This document shows, one piece after another, positions 1 through 10,687 of a stretch of 64,000 nt of DNA. Numbering within the stretch: the first letter of the stretch is position 1; each line of letters begins with the position of its first letter. The stretch comes from Elymus sibiricus (Eukaryota > Streptophyta > Magnoliopsida > Poales > Poaceae): assembly GCA_039707655.1 (NCBI GenBank), contig CM077665.1:310000486-310064485 (forward strand), in the 5' to 3' direction. A program made the translations under genes and the position numbers. The notes below the pieces were generated by a model. That model ran no database searches and was not told the origin of the DNA. It was given only the letters and a program-made list of their open reading frames with translations.

Positions 1-2170
1 AGGCGGCGCGGAAGCAGCCGCCAGGGAGGGCCCGCGCGGAGGCGTCGTGCCAGTCTTGGGAGCCATTTCCCCCTGGCCGGGAGAGGAGGTCCAAGGGCAC
101 GCACGACCCTGCGTGGCGGGCGGAGGCGAACGCGCAGGCCGAGGAGGAGGCGCGCGCGACTGCGTGCGCGGCGGATGCTGCCAGGGGGACGGAGCCGAGC
201 CGCAGTGGCGCTCCGTCGGGGGCTGATGACGTGCCGCCGGGGACCGACGACGAGCCGCCGGAGGTCGTCGTTCTAGAGCCGGAGGTCCCGGCTCCGGAGG
301 CGCCGCCGGGGGCGGCGTGACGGAGATCGAGGCCGCGGTGCCTGGAGGAGCGGCCGCCTCCGGCTTGTCAGCCAGGGCACCTGCAGCCGCGGCGCCAGGG
401 GGAGAGGGTGCCATAGTCACCGCGGCGCGGGGTCCGCCGGGCCCTGCTAACGGGGGTCAGCCGCAAGAGACCTGGGCCATGACCGGCGGCACGCCTATGG
501 ACGACGCGCCGAGCGTCCTTGTAGCCGCGATGGCCGCGGTCATCATCGAATTCGCCGCCTGCCGTGCCCAGACGGCGCAGGAGGCCCAGGCCGCCAGGAA
601 CCGGCTGGCGCATCTCGAGCAGTCCGTCGCGATAAGGGCTCGAGGTCCTTGTCTTTTTTGCTTTGGTTTCTTCCAGTGGGGGCGCGCCAGCACACCCGCT
701 GGGTGTAGTCCCCGAGACTCGGGCCGGCTGGGATGCGGGCGAGTCGAGTCTAACTGCGTTGCCTCTTCGCTTTTGTTCTTCACAGGTTGTCCACGACCGC
801 CGGGTGGCCACATACAACGCGCTGCTAGGCCTGTACTGGGGGGCCGAGAACCGGCTGGCCGTCATGTCCGCGGACCTGCGAGGTACGTGAATTTTGTAGT
901 TTTCTGGTGGGGGCGTGAGAGCGCACCCACTGGGTGTAGTCCCCGGGATCCGGGCTGGCTGCTTTGCAGGCGGGTCGGATCCTTAGGTTTGCTTTGTTTC
1001 TGACGGGGGCGTCTTCGTGTTGCGAAGCCTCAGCTGCCGAGGCGGTCTGCCTCCGCCGCCAGGTGATACAACTTGGCGAGTAGCGAGATCTCCACACCAC
1101 GGAGTGCGACCGGCTGCGCCAAGCGGCCGACCGCACGCAGGCAGAGAAGGACGAGCTCGAGGCGGCCCATCGACGCAAGTTAGAGGAGCGGGAGGCGGCC
1201 CATCGTGAGGCGCTAGGGGCCAAGGACGCCTTGCTGGCGAAGGCGGCCACGGAGGCGGAGGTGGCGCGGACCGTGCACGACTGCCAGATCCAGGAGTGGT
1301 CGGCCAGGGAGGCTGCACTGCAGGAGGAGGCGCACGCGGTGGACCGGCTTCTGGCCGGTAAGTTTTGTTATCTTGCTTGTCTTCGTGTGTCGGATTAGGG
1401 ACCACGTTTCGTTTGTCTCTCACCATGCGCCGCCTTCTTCCTCAGGGCTCTTTCCGGGCACGCAGGAGGCCGCGGAAGTGGCCGTGGAGGTCCACCGCGA
1501 GGATCAACGGGCGTAGGGAATCCACGTCGGGCAGCTTGCTGCCTGGACCGTGAACGAAGTGGGGATCGCCGCCAAGGTGCGCCTGACCGAGGTGGTCCGG
1601 GCCATGAAGTGGCTTCAGGGGGCCGGCTCGTCGCTGGTTCGCACCCTTTGGCCGGGCGCGGTGGAGCCGGTCTCCCTGAGCCGGCCGTCGAGGTGGCTTG
1701 AAGCCGGGTCCGCTCGGGTGAACGCCTGGAGGGCTTCTGCCGCAGGCGCCGGAGCGGGCATGGCGCTTCGCATCGCGAGGTCATGTTACCCCGAGCTGGA
1801 CTTGGGGCTGCTTACGGCCCAGCATGCCGACACCGATTGGGAGCTGGAGGCGGCCACCGACGCGCTGGCCGCGCGGGCCAGTGACCTCACGTCCTTTGCT
1901 CCGTGGGACGAGTACGTCCTGGAGCGCACGGAAGACGGCGAGATGATCCCGGAGGATCGGTACGCGCTTGCCCTTGACGACCTGGAGGGTAGCGCCGGCG
2001 AGACGGACGATGAAGACGCCAAGTCCAGCACCGACGACTACGTTGACTCTGAGCCAGCTCAGGACTTGGACGCGGGGGCTGGCACGGAGCGTGCCGTGGC
2101 CAAGGATGGGGCTTCTACCTCAGCCGCCGCGGAGAGCGCAGGGGGAGGAGATGGTGCCACCACTAGTTAG
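1..2170 (+). pseudogene. Antisense intron-containing gene of Tat-1 (C-terminal part)
   Basis: Transcribed opposite to gag-pol; the 5' part is off-window. Visible pieces: an Ala/Gly/Pro/Glu-rich exon ending near 644; an exon at about 786-882; a coiled-coil exon at about 1063-1357, rich in Glu, Ala and Arg; and a last exon 1446-2170. Candidate introns are about 645-785, 883-1062 (donor GTACGT) and 1358-1445 (donor GTAAGT). The first junction does not keep phase, so an indel or another donor is likely. Damage: a stop or frame change near 318, TAG at 1081-1083 and TAG at 1514-1516 in the frame of the last exon. The last exon ends in an acidic Asp/Glu/Ser tail. The complete counterpart in Tat-2 (36652-39939) begins with the domain annotated in grasses as putative gypsy-type transposon (PF04195-like). 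Function unknown. Confidence 0.7.
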
Positions 2171-2850
2171 GGTCCTTTTGTTTTCCTGCTTTTTGTTAGA
2201 CTGCAATTCCACCCACTGGGGATGTAATGTAACGAACATGTGGCCTCGGGCCTTTATGATTTTGTATGAACATGTGTTTTTCACGTTGTTGTGTATGAAA
2301 TCTAATGCGTGCCGGCTCGCCCCTGGCCTGCCGTTCCCTTGACTCCTTTTTTGTCCAAGACAAATTTTCCTTCGGCTTCGGCCCCGCCAGCCGGACAGCC
2401 GGGAGCCAGTCTATAGCTGGGACGGGGTGTTAACCTCTGGGGAGTCGGCCGTGGGGTATTTTGGAGTTTCAAGAACGTTGGGCCAGGGTGAGCGCGTCAG
2501 AGGCCGGTAGGAAAAGGTAAAGACTTGGGTAGCCATGGACGGCAGCCCGCCCGCCAACGGTGTTCGTGTGTGCTAAGTTTTTGCCCCAGCAACCTGCTGG
2601 CTGGACAGCCGAGAGCCGGTCTGTAGCCGGGCGAGGCGGGAGGGGTTTTGCTTAGCTCACATTACTTTGGCCGTTTTCGGGGAGTGGTTTCATGGCTAGC
2701 CGGTGAGTCCCCGGGGAGCCTAATTTTGGGAGCCGGTTCTTTGCAACAAATTGAATTTGTTGGAAACGAGAAGGGTATGCCCCAAGAGCCGGCTTGGGGA
2801 ACCCGTTGCATTCATAAGCCCAAAAGGGAGGATACATACATACACTGGTT
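2171..2850. other. Noncoding spacer between pol end and antisense gene of Tat-1
   Basis: This 680-base stretch lies between the convergent 3' ends of pol (ends 2851) and the antisense gene (ends 2170), so it probably holds both 3' untranslated regions. It contains two diverged copies of an AGCCGG-rich segment, at about 2384-2431 and 2583-2640. Short ORFs here show no recognisable domain. Confidence 0.5.
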
Positions 2851-3411
2851 TTAGCAGTAAAACGGACGAAGGAGCGCCGCGTTCCACGGGCGGTCCATCT
2901 CCTCTCCGGAGGCGTCTCTTTTGCGCTTCTGCGGCTTCTGGGCGTCTATTAGATAGTACGCGTTGTTGTGCAGCGCCTTGCTGATGATGAACGGGCCCTC
3001 CCATGGGGAAGAGAGCTTGTGCTGGCCGGCGGTCCGCTGGATCCGCCTGAGCTGCAGGTCCCCCTCGCGGAAGGAGACGGGCCGGATCCGCTTGCTGTGG
3101 TAGTCTCGGAGCTTCTGCTGGTAGATGGCTGTTTGGCTCAGGGCCAGCTCGCGTGCTTCTTTAAGTAGGTCGACGCCGTCTTCTCTTGCTTCCTTCGCAT
3201 CCTTCTCCGTGTACAGAGTGACCCGAGGCGAATCGAACTCAATGTCCGTAGGGATGACCGCCTCGGACCCGTACACGAGAAAGAAAGGGGTGAAGCCGGT
3301 TGACCGGTTGGGCGTGGTCCTGAGGCTCCACAAGACAGCCGGCAGCTCTTCGATCCAGCAGCCGGCCGATCGCACGAGTGGCGCCATGAGCCGAGGCTTG
3401 AGGCCGGCCAA
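2851..3411 (-). pseudogene. Tat-1 integrase, C-terminal part
   Basis: In the same frame as the upstream integrase ORF and separated from it only by the TAG at 3445-3447. The residues just after that stop contain the third catalytic acid (Glu) of the D,D-35-E integrase core. This piece continues with the end of the core and the basic C-terminal domain, including a PWEGPF motif typical of gypsy integrases, and stops at 2851. The role would be cDNA insertion into chromosomes. It is not translatable without reading through the TAG. Confidence 0.85.
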
Positions 3412-3444
3412 GATAAAGCCGTTTGCCCTCTCCGCCTGGCCGTT

Positions 3445-4857
3445 CTATTGTGGGTGGGCCACCGATGCGAGGTAGAGCCGGATGCCCTCCTGAGAGCTAA
3501 AACGTGCCATTGCGCCTTTAGCGAAGTTTGTGCCGTTGTCAGTGATGATGCTGTGGGGGACGCCGTAGCGGACCGTGATGTCCTTGATGAATCGGACGGC
3601 CGTGGGGCCGTCCAGCTTCTTGATTGGCCTGGCCTCGATCCACTTGGTGAACTTGTCGACGGCCACCAATAGATGCGTCATGCCGCCTCGAGCGGTCTTG
3701 AATGGTCCTACCATGTCGAGGCCCCAGACCGCGAAGCGCCAGGAGAGGGGGATGGTCTGGAGCGCCGTAGCCGTCAGGTGGCTCTGCGTGCTGAAGCGCT
3801 GGCACCCTTCGCACTTGTCGACCAGCTGCTTTTCTTCTTCCAAGGCCGTCGGCCAGTAGAAACCGTGGTGGAACGCCTTGGCCACTAGGGTTCTGGAGGC
3901 GGCGTGATGCCCGCACTCGCCCTGGTGGATGTCTTGTAGGATCTCCTGCCCCCTTTCCGACTCGACGCAGCGCTGGAACACGCCGGTCGCGCTGCGATGG
4001 ACCAACTCGTGGTTGATGATGCTGTAGGCGGGGGCCCGGCACTGGATTTGCCGGGCCGTAGCCTCGTCGGGAGGGAGCTCGCCGCGCAAGAGGAAGGCTA
4101 GGATGGGCTGGGCCCAGGTGGGGGCCGCGACAGGAGCCGGCACCGGCTCGGGCTGGATTTCGGGGCCGGCCGTAGCCCCCGTGCCCGGAGGCGGAGCCCC
4201 CGGGCCCGAGCCGTCAGTCCCCGGGACCGAGCCATCAGTCCTCGGGGCTGGCAGATCGATTGCCATTAGGACGACCGTGGGGTCGTCACTCGTCGGAGCC
4301 GGCTGAGCTGAAGCGGCGGTTGTCGGAGCCGCCAGGCCCGACGAGGTGCCGGCGGGGCCAGCCGGCACGAAGATGGACTCCGATTCGGCGGAGGGTTTGA
4401 TCGACGGCTTGAGTAGCCGCTCGAGGGAAACGCCGGCTGGGATTGCTTGCTGAGTGGAGCCGATTTTGGCTAGCGTGTCTGCCGCCTTGTTGTCTGCCCG
4501 GGGGACATGGTGGAATTCACACCCCTCGAAGGAGCCGGGGAGTTGTTGGACGAGGAAGCAGTAGTTGGCCATGTTGGCGTCCCTGGCGTCCCATTCGCCA
4601 GAGACCTGCTGCACCACGAGGTCCGAATCGCCAAAATAAAGGATGCACCGGATGCCGATCTCCTTGGCGAGCCGGAGGCCATGGACGAGCGCCTCGTATT
4701 CGGCTACGTTGTTGGAGGCGGCATAGAGGATCTGGAGCGCGTACTTGAGCTGGTCCCCTTTCGGGGACGATAAGACGATGCCGGCTCCCAAGCCGGTCCA
4801 CATCTTTGAGCCGTCGAAGTGCATGTGCCAGTGCGTGGAGTCTGGATGCGGCGGCAC
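3445..4857 (-). pseudogene. Tat-1 second RNase H-like domain and integrase
   Basis: The first ~150 residues form an RNase H fold of the second (archaeal-like) type seen in Tat elements: MHFDGSK start, NNVAEYEA with the catalytic Glu, GDSDLV, and an ADNKAADTLA end. A Pro/Ala/Gly-rich linker follows (about 4100-4350). Then comes the integrase zinc domain (H-H, then C-E-G-C) and the core with first Asp in GLDMVGPF and second Asp in ITDNGTNF. The ORF stops at TAG 3447-3445, just before the catalytic Glu region. It opens right after another TAG (4875-4873), so it is an internal part of a once continuous polyprotein. Confidence 0.9.
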
Positions 4858-4872
4858 GAACTGGGTCTCCGC

Positions 4873-6333
4873 CTAGTCGATGAGGAAGTTGGCCACCGTC
4901 TGCGACTTGATGGCGGTGCGCGGCTCATACCAGATTTCGTAATCGGTGAGGGCGATAGCCCACTTGGCGATCCGACCGGTGGCGTCCCGACCACTCATGA
5001 TTTCTCCGAGCGACGCCGTGCTCACCACTTTGATGGTGTGCTCCTGGAAGTACTGCTTGACCTTCTTGGTGGCGAAGTATATGCCGTAGCACATCTTCTG
5101 GTAGTGGGGGTAGTTCTGCTTGGAGGCGGAGAGGACCTCGCTAAGGTAGTAGACGGGGCGCTGGACCGGCAGCGCCTTGCCTTCCTCCGGCCGCTCCACA
5201 ATGAGGACGACGCTGATCACGCGCGTGGTTGCCGCGATGTACGCGAGCAAAGGCTCCTTCTCAGCCGGAGCCACCAGGACGGGTGCGCTGGAGAGAGCAC
5301 GCTTGAGGTGACAGAACGCTTCGTCCGCCTGGTTGGTCCACTCGAATTTGGTCGTCTTCTTCATGAGGTGATAAAGGGACAGTGCCTTCTTGCCTAGCCG
5401 GCTGACGAACCGGCTGAGCGAGGCAAGGCAGCCGGCGAACTTCTGCACGTCACGGAGCTTGGCCGACCGGTGCATGCGCTCGATGGCTCTGATCTTCTCC
5501 GGGTTGGCTTCGATGCCGCGGGCGGACACGAAGAAACCCAGGAGCTGGCCGGCTGGCACGCCGAAGACACATTTCTCCAGGTTGAGCCGGACCTTGTACT
5601 CGCGCAGGTTGGAGAAGGTCTCCTGAAGGTCGTCAAGAAGGCTGAAATGCTTCTTAGTCTTGATGACGATGTCGTCCACGTAACCGTGGACGTTCCTGCC
5701 GATCTGGGGCAGGAGGCACTTTTGCATGCAGCGCTGGAAGGTGGCGCCTGCATTCTTCAGGCCGAAGGACATGGTGATGTAGCAGTAGGACCCAAAGGGG
5801 GTGATGAAGGAGGTCTTCAGCCGGTCGGCTGGATCCAGCTTGATCTGGTGGTAGCCGGAATAGGCGTCCAGAAAGGACAGCAGGTCGCAGCCGGCCGTGG
5901 AGTCGATGACTTGATTGATCCGGGGCAGGGCGAAAGGGTCCTTGGGACAAGCCTTGTTCAGGCTGGTGTAGTCGATACAAATGCGCCAGGTCTTGTTCTT
6001 CTTCAGCACCAGGACTCGGTTGGCCAGCCAGTCTGGGTGGAACACTTCCATGATGAAGCAGGCTGCGAGCAGCCGGGCGATCTCTTCTCCTAGAGTACGC
6101 CGCTTCTCCTCGGAGAAACGGCGCAGGGGTTGCTTGACTGGCTTGGCATCCGGACGCACATGAAGTTTGTGCTCGGCGTACTTCCTCGGAACACCCGGCA
6201 TGTCTTTTGGAGACCATGCAAAGATATCCCGATTCTCACGGAGGAAGTCGACGACCTCGCCTTCCTATTTGCTGCTGAGGTTGGCGCCAATGGTGACGCA
6301 CTGCTTGGGGTTGGCCGGGTCGAGCGGCACCTA
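4873..6333 (-). pseudogene. Tat-1 reverse transcriptase and first RNase H
   Basis: Longest open part is 6201-4873. RT fingers and palm are recognisable: a Tat-type upstream KYAEHKLHV segment, RICIDYTSLNKACPKD, SFLDAYSGYHQI, and the catalytic YVDD at 5682-5671. Further downstream are the connection and RNase H regions (PVYYLSEVLSASKQNYP), ending at NFLID before TAG 4875-4873. Two more in-frame TAG codons precede it, at 6333-6331 and 6267-6265. Reading frame is otherwise continuous from about 6520. The protein would copy the element RNA into DNA. It is dead by nonsense mutation, although the catalytic core itself looks undamaged. Confidence 0.92.
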
Positions 6334-6509
6334 CTTGGTGTCCTTGGATGGCAGGAACGTTGCCTCACTGGTCGGCTGGAATGGGGGAGTCGGCACGGCC
6401 GGCTGCTCGGCAGCCTGAGCCACGAGCCGGTCGAGCTGCCGCTTCTCCTCCGCGATCACCAACGGCTCGGCTAGCCGGCTGTCATCACGAGCGCACTCGA
6501 TCGACCTCT

Positions 6510-6970
6510 TTAGTTGCCGTTGACGGTTATGATGCCCTTGTGACCCGGCATCTTCATCTTGAGATAGGCGTAGTGGGGCACAGCCATAAACTTGACGAGG
6601 GCCGGCCTGCCCAGCAGCGCGTGGTAGGGACTGTTAAGGTCCACCACCTTGAACCATATCGGCTCGCGGCGGAAATGGCTCTTGCGCAGAAGAGGACGTC
6701 GAGCCGGATCTTGCCGATGGGGGAGCAAGACTGCCCTGGCACGATGCCGTGGAAGACCGTCCGGCTCGGCTGCAGGTCCTTCTACCTGAGCCCCAGCTTG
6801 AGCAGTGTGTCGCGGTAGAGGATGTTGATGCTGCTTCCCCCGTCGATCAGCACCCATGAGAAATGGTAGGTGAGCCTCTCGGAGGCGATGGTGGGATCGA
6901 GGACGAGGGCGTAGCTGCCAGGGTTTGGCATCACTGCCGGGTGGTCCGCCCGGCTCCAGGTGACCGGCTT
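6510..6970 (-). pseudogene. Tat-1 aspartic protease
   Basis: The active-site segment LIDGGSSINILY lies near 6850-6815 in the frame of gag. It is followed by TAG 6784-6782 and then a frame change near 6690, after which the conserved second half YHALLGRP...PHYAYLK continues in another frame to the stop at 6510. Retroviral-type proteases act as dimers with one Asp from each chain and cut the Gag-Pol precursor. Here the catalytic Asp is present but the domain is split by one stop and one frameshift. Confidence 0.82.
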
Positions 6971-9324
6971 CTAGGACCAGTGCATGAACTGGGGGACCGA
7001 GGGAACGGTGGCGTTCACCTCGCGCCGGCGCTGGCACAGGCTATGCTTGTCGGTTCCCTCACTGGTGAAGACGACGTAAGCCCCGTCCTGGTCGGGGAAC
7101 TGGCCGTGGAGACGGCCATCGTTAGGAGCCCGAGCCGGCGGCGGTGCCGGAGCCAGCGCGGCCGCAGGGGCGCGGGGAGCCGGCGGGGGAGGAGCCAGAA
7201 GGCCCTCGCCCCGGGCTAGCCGCTGGGAGAAGCTGCACTGCTGTAGAGTGTGTGTGGCCGGCTTCGCCCCAGAGTGCATCTTGCACGGAGCGTCGAGCAT
7301 CTGCTCGAAGGTGAGCTTGGGCTCCCAGGTGTTCTTGCCGGTTCGCTGGCGCTGGCTGGGCGCTTGGGCAGCCGGCTGCTCCTCCTCGATGGAGGCGACT
7401 TGTTTGCTCCCGTAGCGGGGCTCGAGCTGGTCCTCCTTCCGCTTGTTGTTCTGCTGCTACCGGTTGTCGGCAGCCGGCCGTGGCGCGGCAGGCGACGGGA
7501 GGGCCTTGCCGATTGCGCTGACCTTGATCCGCATAGCGGAGTCGGCCGTGGCGTACTTTTCCACCTTGGCGATGAGCTCAGCCAAGGTGGCCAGCTCCGA
7601 GCACATGAGCTTGTGCTTGAGGATGGTGCCGTCTCGGCAGCCCTTGGAGAAGTACTGGATGGCTTGCACCTCATGCACCCCCTCGCAGGAGTTGCGGAGC
7701 TCGGTCCACCGCGTGAGGTAGTCACGGAGGGATTCCTCCTTCCCTTGGATGCACATGGCCAGCTCGTGGGGGCGGCCAGGCCGCTTGTAAGTGCTGATGA
7801 AGTTGCGGACGAAAGCCTCCTCGAAGTCCGTCCAGGAGTTGATGCTGCCGACCGGTAGGCTGTTAAGCCAAGTCCAGGCCGACCCAATCAGCATGAGGGG
7901 AACGTAGCGCACCACGACGTGTTTGTTCCCCCCGGCGATGCCGGCTGCAGTGGTGTAGTCAATCAGCCAGTCCTCCGGTTTGGCGGTGCCGTTGTATTTC
8001 GGAGTGTCGCGGGGGAGCGTGAAGCCGGTGGGGAACGGCTCGTCACGAATCCGGGGGCCAAAGCATGCCGGCCCTATCGGACCCTCCTCCTCCAGGAGGG
8101 CGGATTGCGCCAGCCGATCGATGCGGGTTCGGGCGTCGTTCTCGCTCCGCGGGACGCGCGGGCCGAGTTGAGCGGCGAGCTCGGGGCGGACAACCGGGGC
8201 GGGCGAGCGCACGCGCTCCCGTCGCGGGGGCGGGGTGTTGGCACGGCTGCGCCGGCCGCCGCCTACCGCAACGTCATTGTGCCGGCTCGTGACAGCCGGC
8301 GGCTCGTCTCCCTGGCGAGAGCGCCCGTTATGGGATCCATCACCCCGCCGACCGGAGCCGCGGGGGGAAGAGGCTTGCTGGGCCGGCTGGCGCTGACCAG
8401 CAGTCGGCGGAGCGTCCCCGTCGGGGACGGGTATTTCGGAGCCGGCGTTGGCGCCGTCGAGCCGGGCTTGCTGAGCGTTGACGGCGGCGATGAGGTCTTG
8501 GATGTGCCGCACCTGCTGCACACGTTCCTCGCCCTCCAGGTCGGCCAGGTCTGCGTAGGCCACCTGGGAGGCCCTCATGTTGGCCGCCGGTGTGTCGTAG
8601 GTGGGGAGCCTGCCACCAAGGATTTCGGCGACTACGCAGCCGCGGTTGCGGACGTCACCACGCCGGCTGGGCTCGTTGCCGGCAGGGGTGAGACCGTAGG
8701 CGGAGTTGTACTCACGCTGCGCGGACTCCATCCGACGCTTGGTGGTGGCGAGCGTGGTCGCCTCCGCGAACAGCAGCTGGCGCGCTGCCTCCAGCTCAGC
8801 CGTAGTTGTGGCTGGGTTTGACGTAGGCGCGACGGGGGTGTTGAGGCCCCAAGTACGGAGCCTAGGGGGTCTGAGGTGCCGGTGCCAGCGACCGTGGCGG
8901 CCGCCAGCGCCTCCGCCCTGGCGCGACCGGTGCTCGTTGAGGAGCCGGTGAGCATCACCTCTGCACGGACGTAGGAGCCGTCAGCGTCGCCTAGGGCGAG
9001 TGCGCCCACAAGCGAAGGCGGGTAGAGGCAGTCGAGCACCTCGCTAGGGTACTCATCTGTAGCTGGCTCGCCGGCGAGCCTCAGCCTGCCGAAGCATTCG
9101 GCGAGGGTGGCGATGTTGGGCAAAGTGGCGCCGCTGAGCAACTCGTTGGAGAAGTCAGTAGCGACGCCCGCAGGGCAGGCGGGAACCAGGTTCCGCGGCG
9201 TAGGAGCAAGCCCCATGAGCGTGCAGGTCCGCCCGGACGCGGAGCGACCGGGGGAGTTGGCGAAGGGTCCCGCCCGGAGCATGACTCCGGCCGGGGCCGC
9301 GGACGGCCCCACGGTGAGCGCCAA
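6971..9324 (-). pseudogene. Tat-1 gag
   Basis: The N-terminal part reads from an ATG at 9282 (the frame is open back to the LTR edge at 9324), then shifts frame near 8840. The main ORF 8731-7457 holds the retrotransposon gag domain (PF03732 type): a TPKYNGTAKPEDWL start, ...GSAWTWLNSLP..., SWTDFEEAFVRNF, and ...LRDYLTRWTELRNSCEGV. TAG 7459-7457 interrupts it. The same frame continues to 6971 with a His/Cys-containing tail (about 7320-7210) in the place of a nucleocapsid domain. An Arg/Pro-rich region precedes the gag core. Gag would form the particle; this copy has at least two stops and a frameshift. Confidence 0.88.
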
Positions 9325-9325
9325 C

Positions 9326-10328
9326 TGTCATCATTTTCTCACGACAAATGCCATGGGGTGGCTTATCGAGAGTGGTTGGGGCCGAAGGACGCCGACGGGC
9401 TCCCGTGACGGGAATGGGGACAAGCGGTGAGAGACACGCGATGTACCCAGGTTCGGGGCCCTCCGGAGAGGTAACACCCCTAGTCCTGCTTGCCTAGTTG
9501 ATAGACCGAGAGAACTACAATGGTGCTCCTTGAGCTATTTACTAGAGGAGGAAGAAGAGGCCTGTTGGCTCTCTCTACCTCTCTACATGAGAGGATGTGT
9601 GTGTCAAGGTGAGAAAATGCTTGCCCGTGCATGGGGGGCGTCGGGGGGTTTTATAGGCCAACCCCTCGGCTTACAATGTATATATGCGGCACAGGGAGGG
9701 ACCCGGCTGGCAGCCTATGGAGCCGGCCAGGGGGGCCCCCGGCTGAGGGGTCTTGTCGTTGATGGGGCCCGCCGACTGAAGGGTTCCATCGGGAGCCGGT
9801 GGGAGGGCCCACCGATGGTTCATCGCCATTGGCGCGTGCTCGTCACGCCGCGGTACGGGTCGTCCGGCTTGGTGTCGTCTTGTGGTAGCCGGTCGTGGTC
9901 AGCGGTACGGCCGGCGACGCTGTAGCCACGCCGGGGCAGGTAATGGAGTGGTTGAGGGCGTGCGGGCACTGTGCCGCCCGCCTGGTCACAGTCGGTCGGA
10001 GTCAGGGGCACTATTGCCTCCACTGTGGCTATGCGGGCGCTGACCCCCGACGCGACGGGGGCCACCGTAGCCATGCGCGCCCTGACCGCGGTATCGGAGG
10101 CACTGCTGACACACCGTGTGTCAGGTCACCGTCCTGCGAGGCGTGGTGACATGACGGGAGCTGACCTGCCGGCCTGAAGGCTTGGCGTCTCCGCCTCTAG
10201 CCGGCCGGCTAGTCGCAGCCGGCCATGTGGAGCCGGACTACAGGGGTTGGCGGCTCACCCTGTAGTCTTTTTTCGAAAAGCTGGAGCAAAGACCCAGCTG
10301 AGGCTACCCCGGGGTTAACCCCCCGTCA
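9326..10328 (-). repeat. Tat-1 5' LTR
   Basis: About 1003 bp. On the plus strand it starts TGTCATCATTTTC and ends CCCCGTCA, so both termini are TG...CA. The junction at 10328/10329 is where sequence matching the other Sirevirus copy resumes. On the minus strand the first bases inside the element (from 9325 downward) read GTTGGCGCTCACC, the expected place of a primer-binding site. I do not assign the tRNA. A TATA box lies at 9649-9655. The partner LTR is off-window, so the length cannot be cross-checked. Confidence 0.85.
9649..9655 (-). promoter_or_regulatory. TATA box in Tat-1 LTR
   Basis: TATAAAA on the minus strand within the LTR, followed downstream by a C-rich run. Position and orientation fit the U3 promoter for the genomic RNA. 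No start site can be read from sequence alone. Confidence 0.6.
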
Positions 10329-10687
10329 GACTGCAAATGCACATGGCAGGATAAAATCTTGGAGATCTCCCCCTATATCTTGTAATCCATACACGCATTT
10401 AATATATATCATGAGGAAATTGAAATGCATGATGAAAGATGGGGTCTGAGGAAATTCAGCATGCGTGCATTAAGATACTTGAGGAAATAAGCATGCAGAG
10501 AGCAGTTCAAGAGTATCATACCACCATCGGACTTAAGTTTACAACTCATCAAACAAATACCTCAAAATAGCAAGAGTTGTAACTTAAACAAAAACATCCC
10601 ATATATAGACCCGCTTGAAGACTAACTCAAATTTCTCCCCCTTTGTCATCAAGTGACCAAAAGGGACGAAATTGAGGACTAACGCCC
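10329..10687 (-). other. 3' noncoding region of minus Sirevirus element
   Basis: Matches the region after the env-position ORF in the plus copy (62676-63060). It contains one polypurine-like tract (minus strand ATAGGGGGAGAT, about 10359-10372), equivalent to the tract near 63001-63013 in the plus copy. No ORF of note. It ends abruptly at the Tat-1 LTR. Confidence 0.7.

Larger units (their letters stand above)
1..10328 (-). mobile_element. Tat-1: Tat-lineage Ty3/gypsy retrotransposon, 3' end outside window
   Basis: Read on the minus strand, the order is 5' LTR (10328-9326), gag, protease, RT, RNase H, second RNase H-like domain, integrase, 3' noncoding region, then a gene running the opposite way (1-2170). 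RT before integrase defines Ty3/gypsy. A second RNase H-like domain and an antisense gene between pol and the 3' LTR are known traits of the Tat clade (Grande and RIRE2 types). The element is very GC-rich. The 3' LTR lies left of base 1. It sits inside the minus-strand Sirevirus element, whose sequence resumes at 10329. The right-hand target-site copy would be GACTG (10329-10333), but its partner is off-window. All coding parts are damaged, so it is a dead copy. Confidence 0.9.

Noticed and set aside
5470..6093. 207-residue plus-strand ORF opposite Tat-1 RT
   Set aside because: Antisense shadow of the RT domain; composition-driven.
7919..8821. 300-residue plus-strand ORF
   Set aside because: Shadow of the Tat-1 gag reading frame on the other strand in GC-rich sequence.
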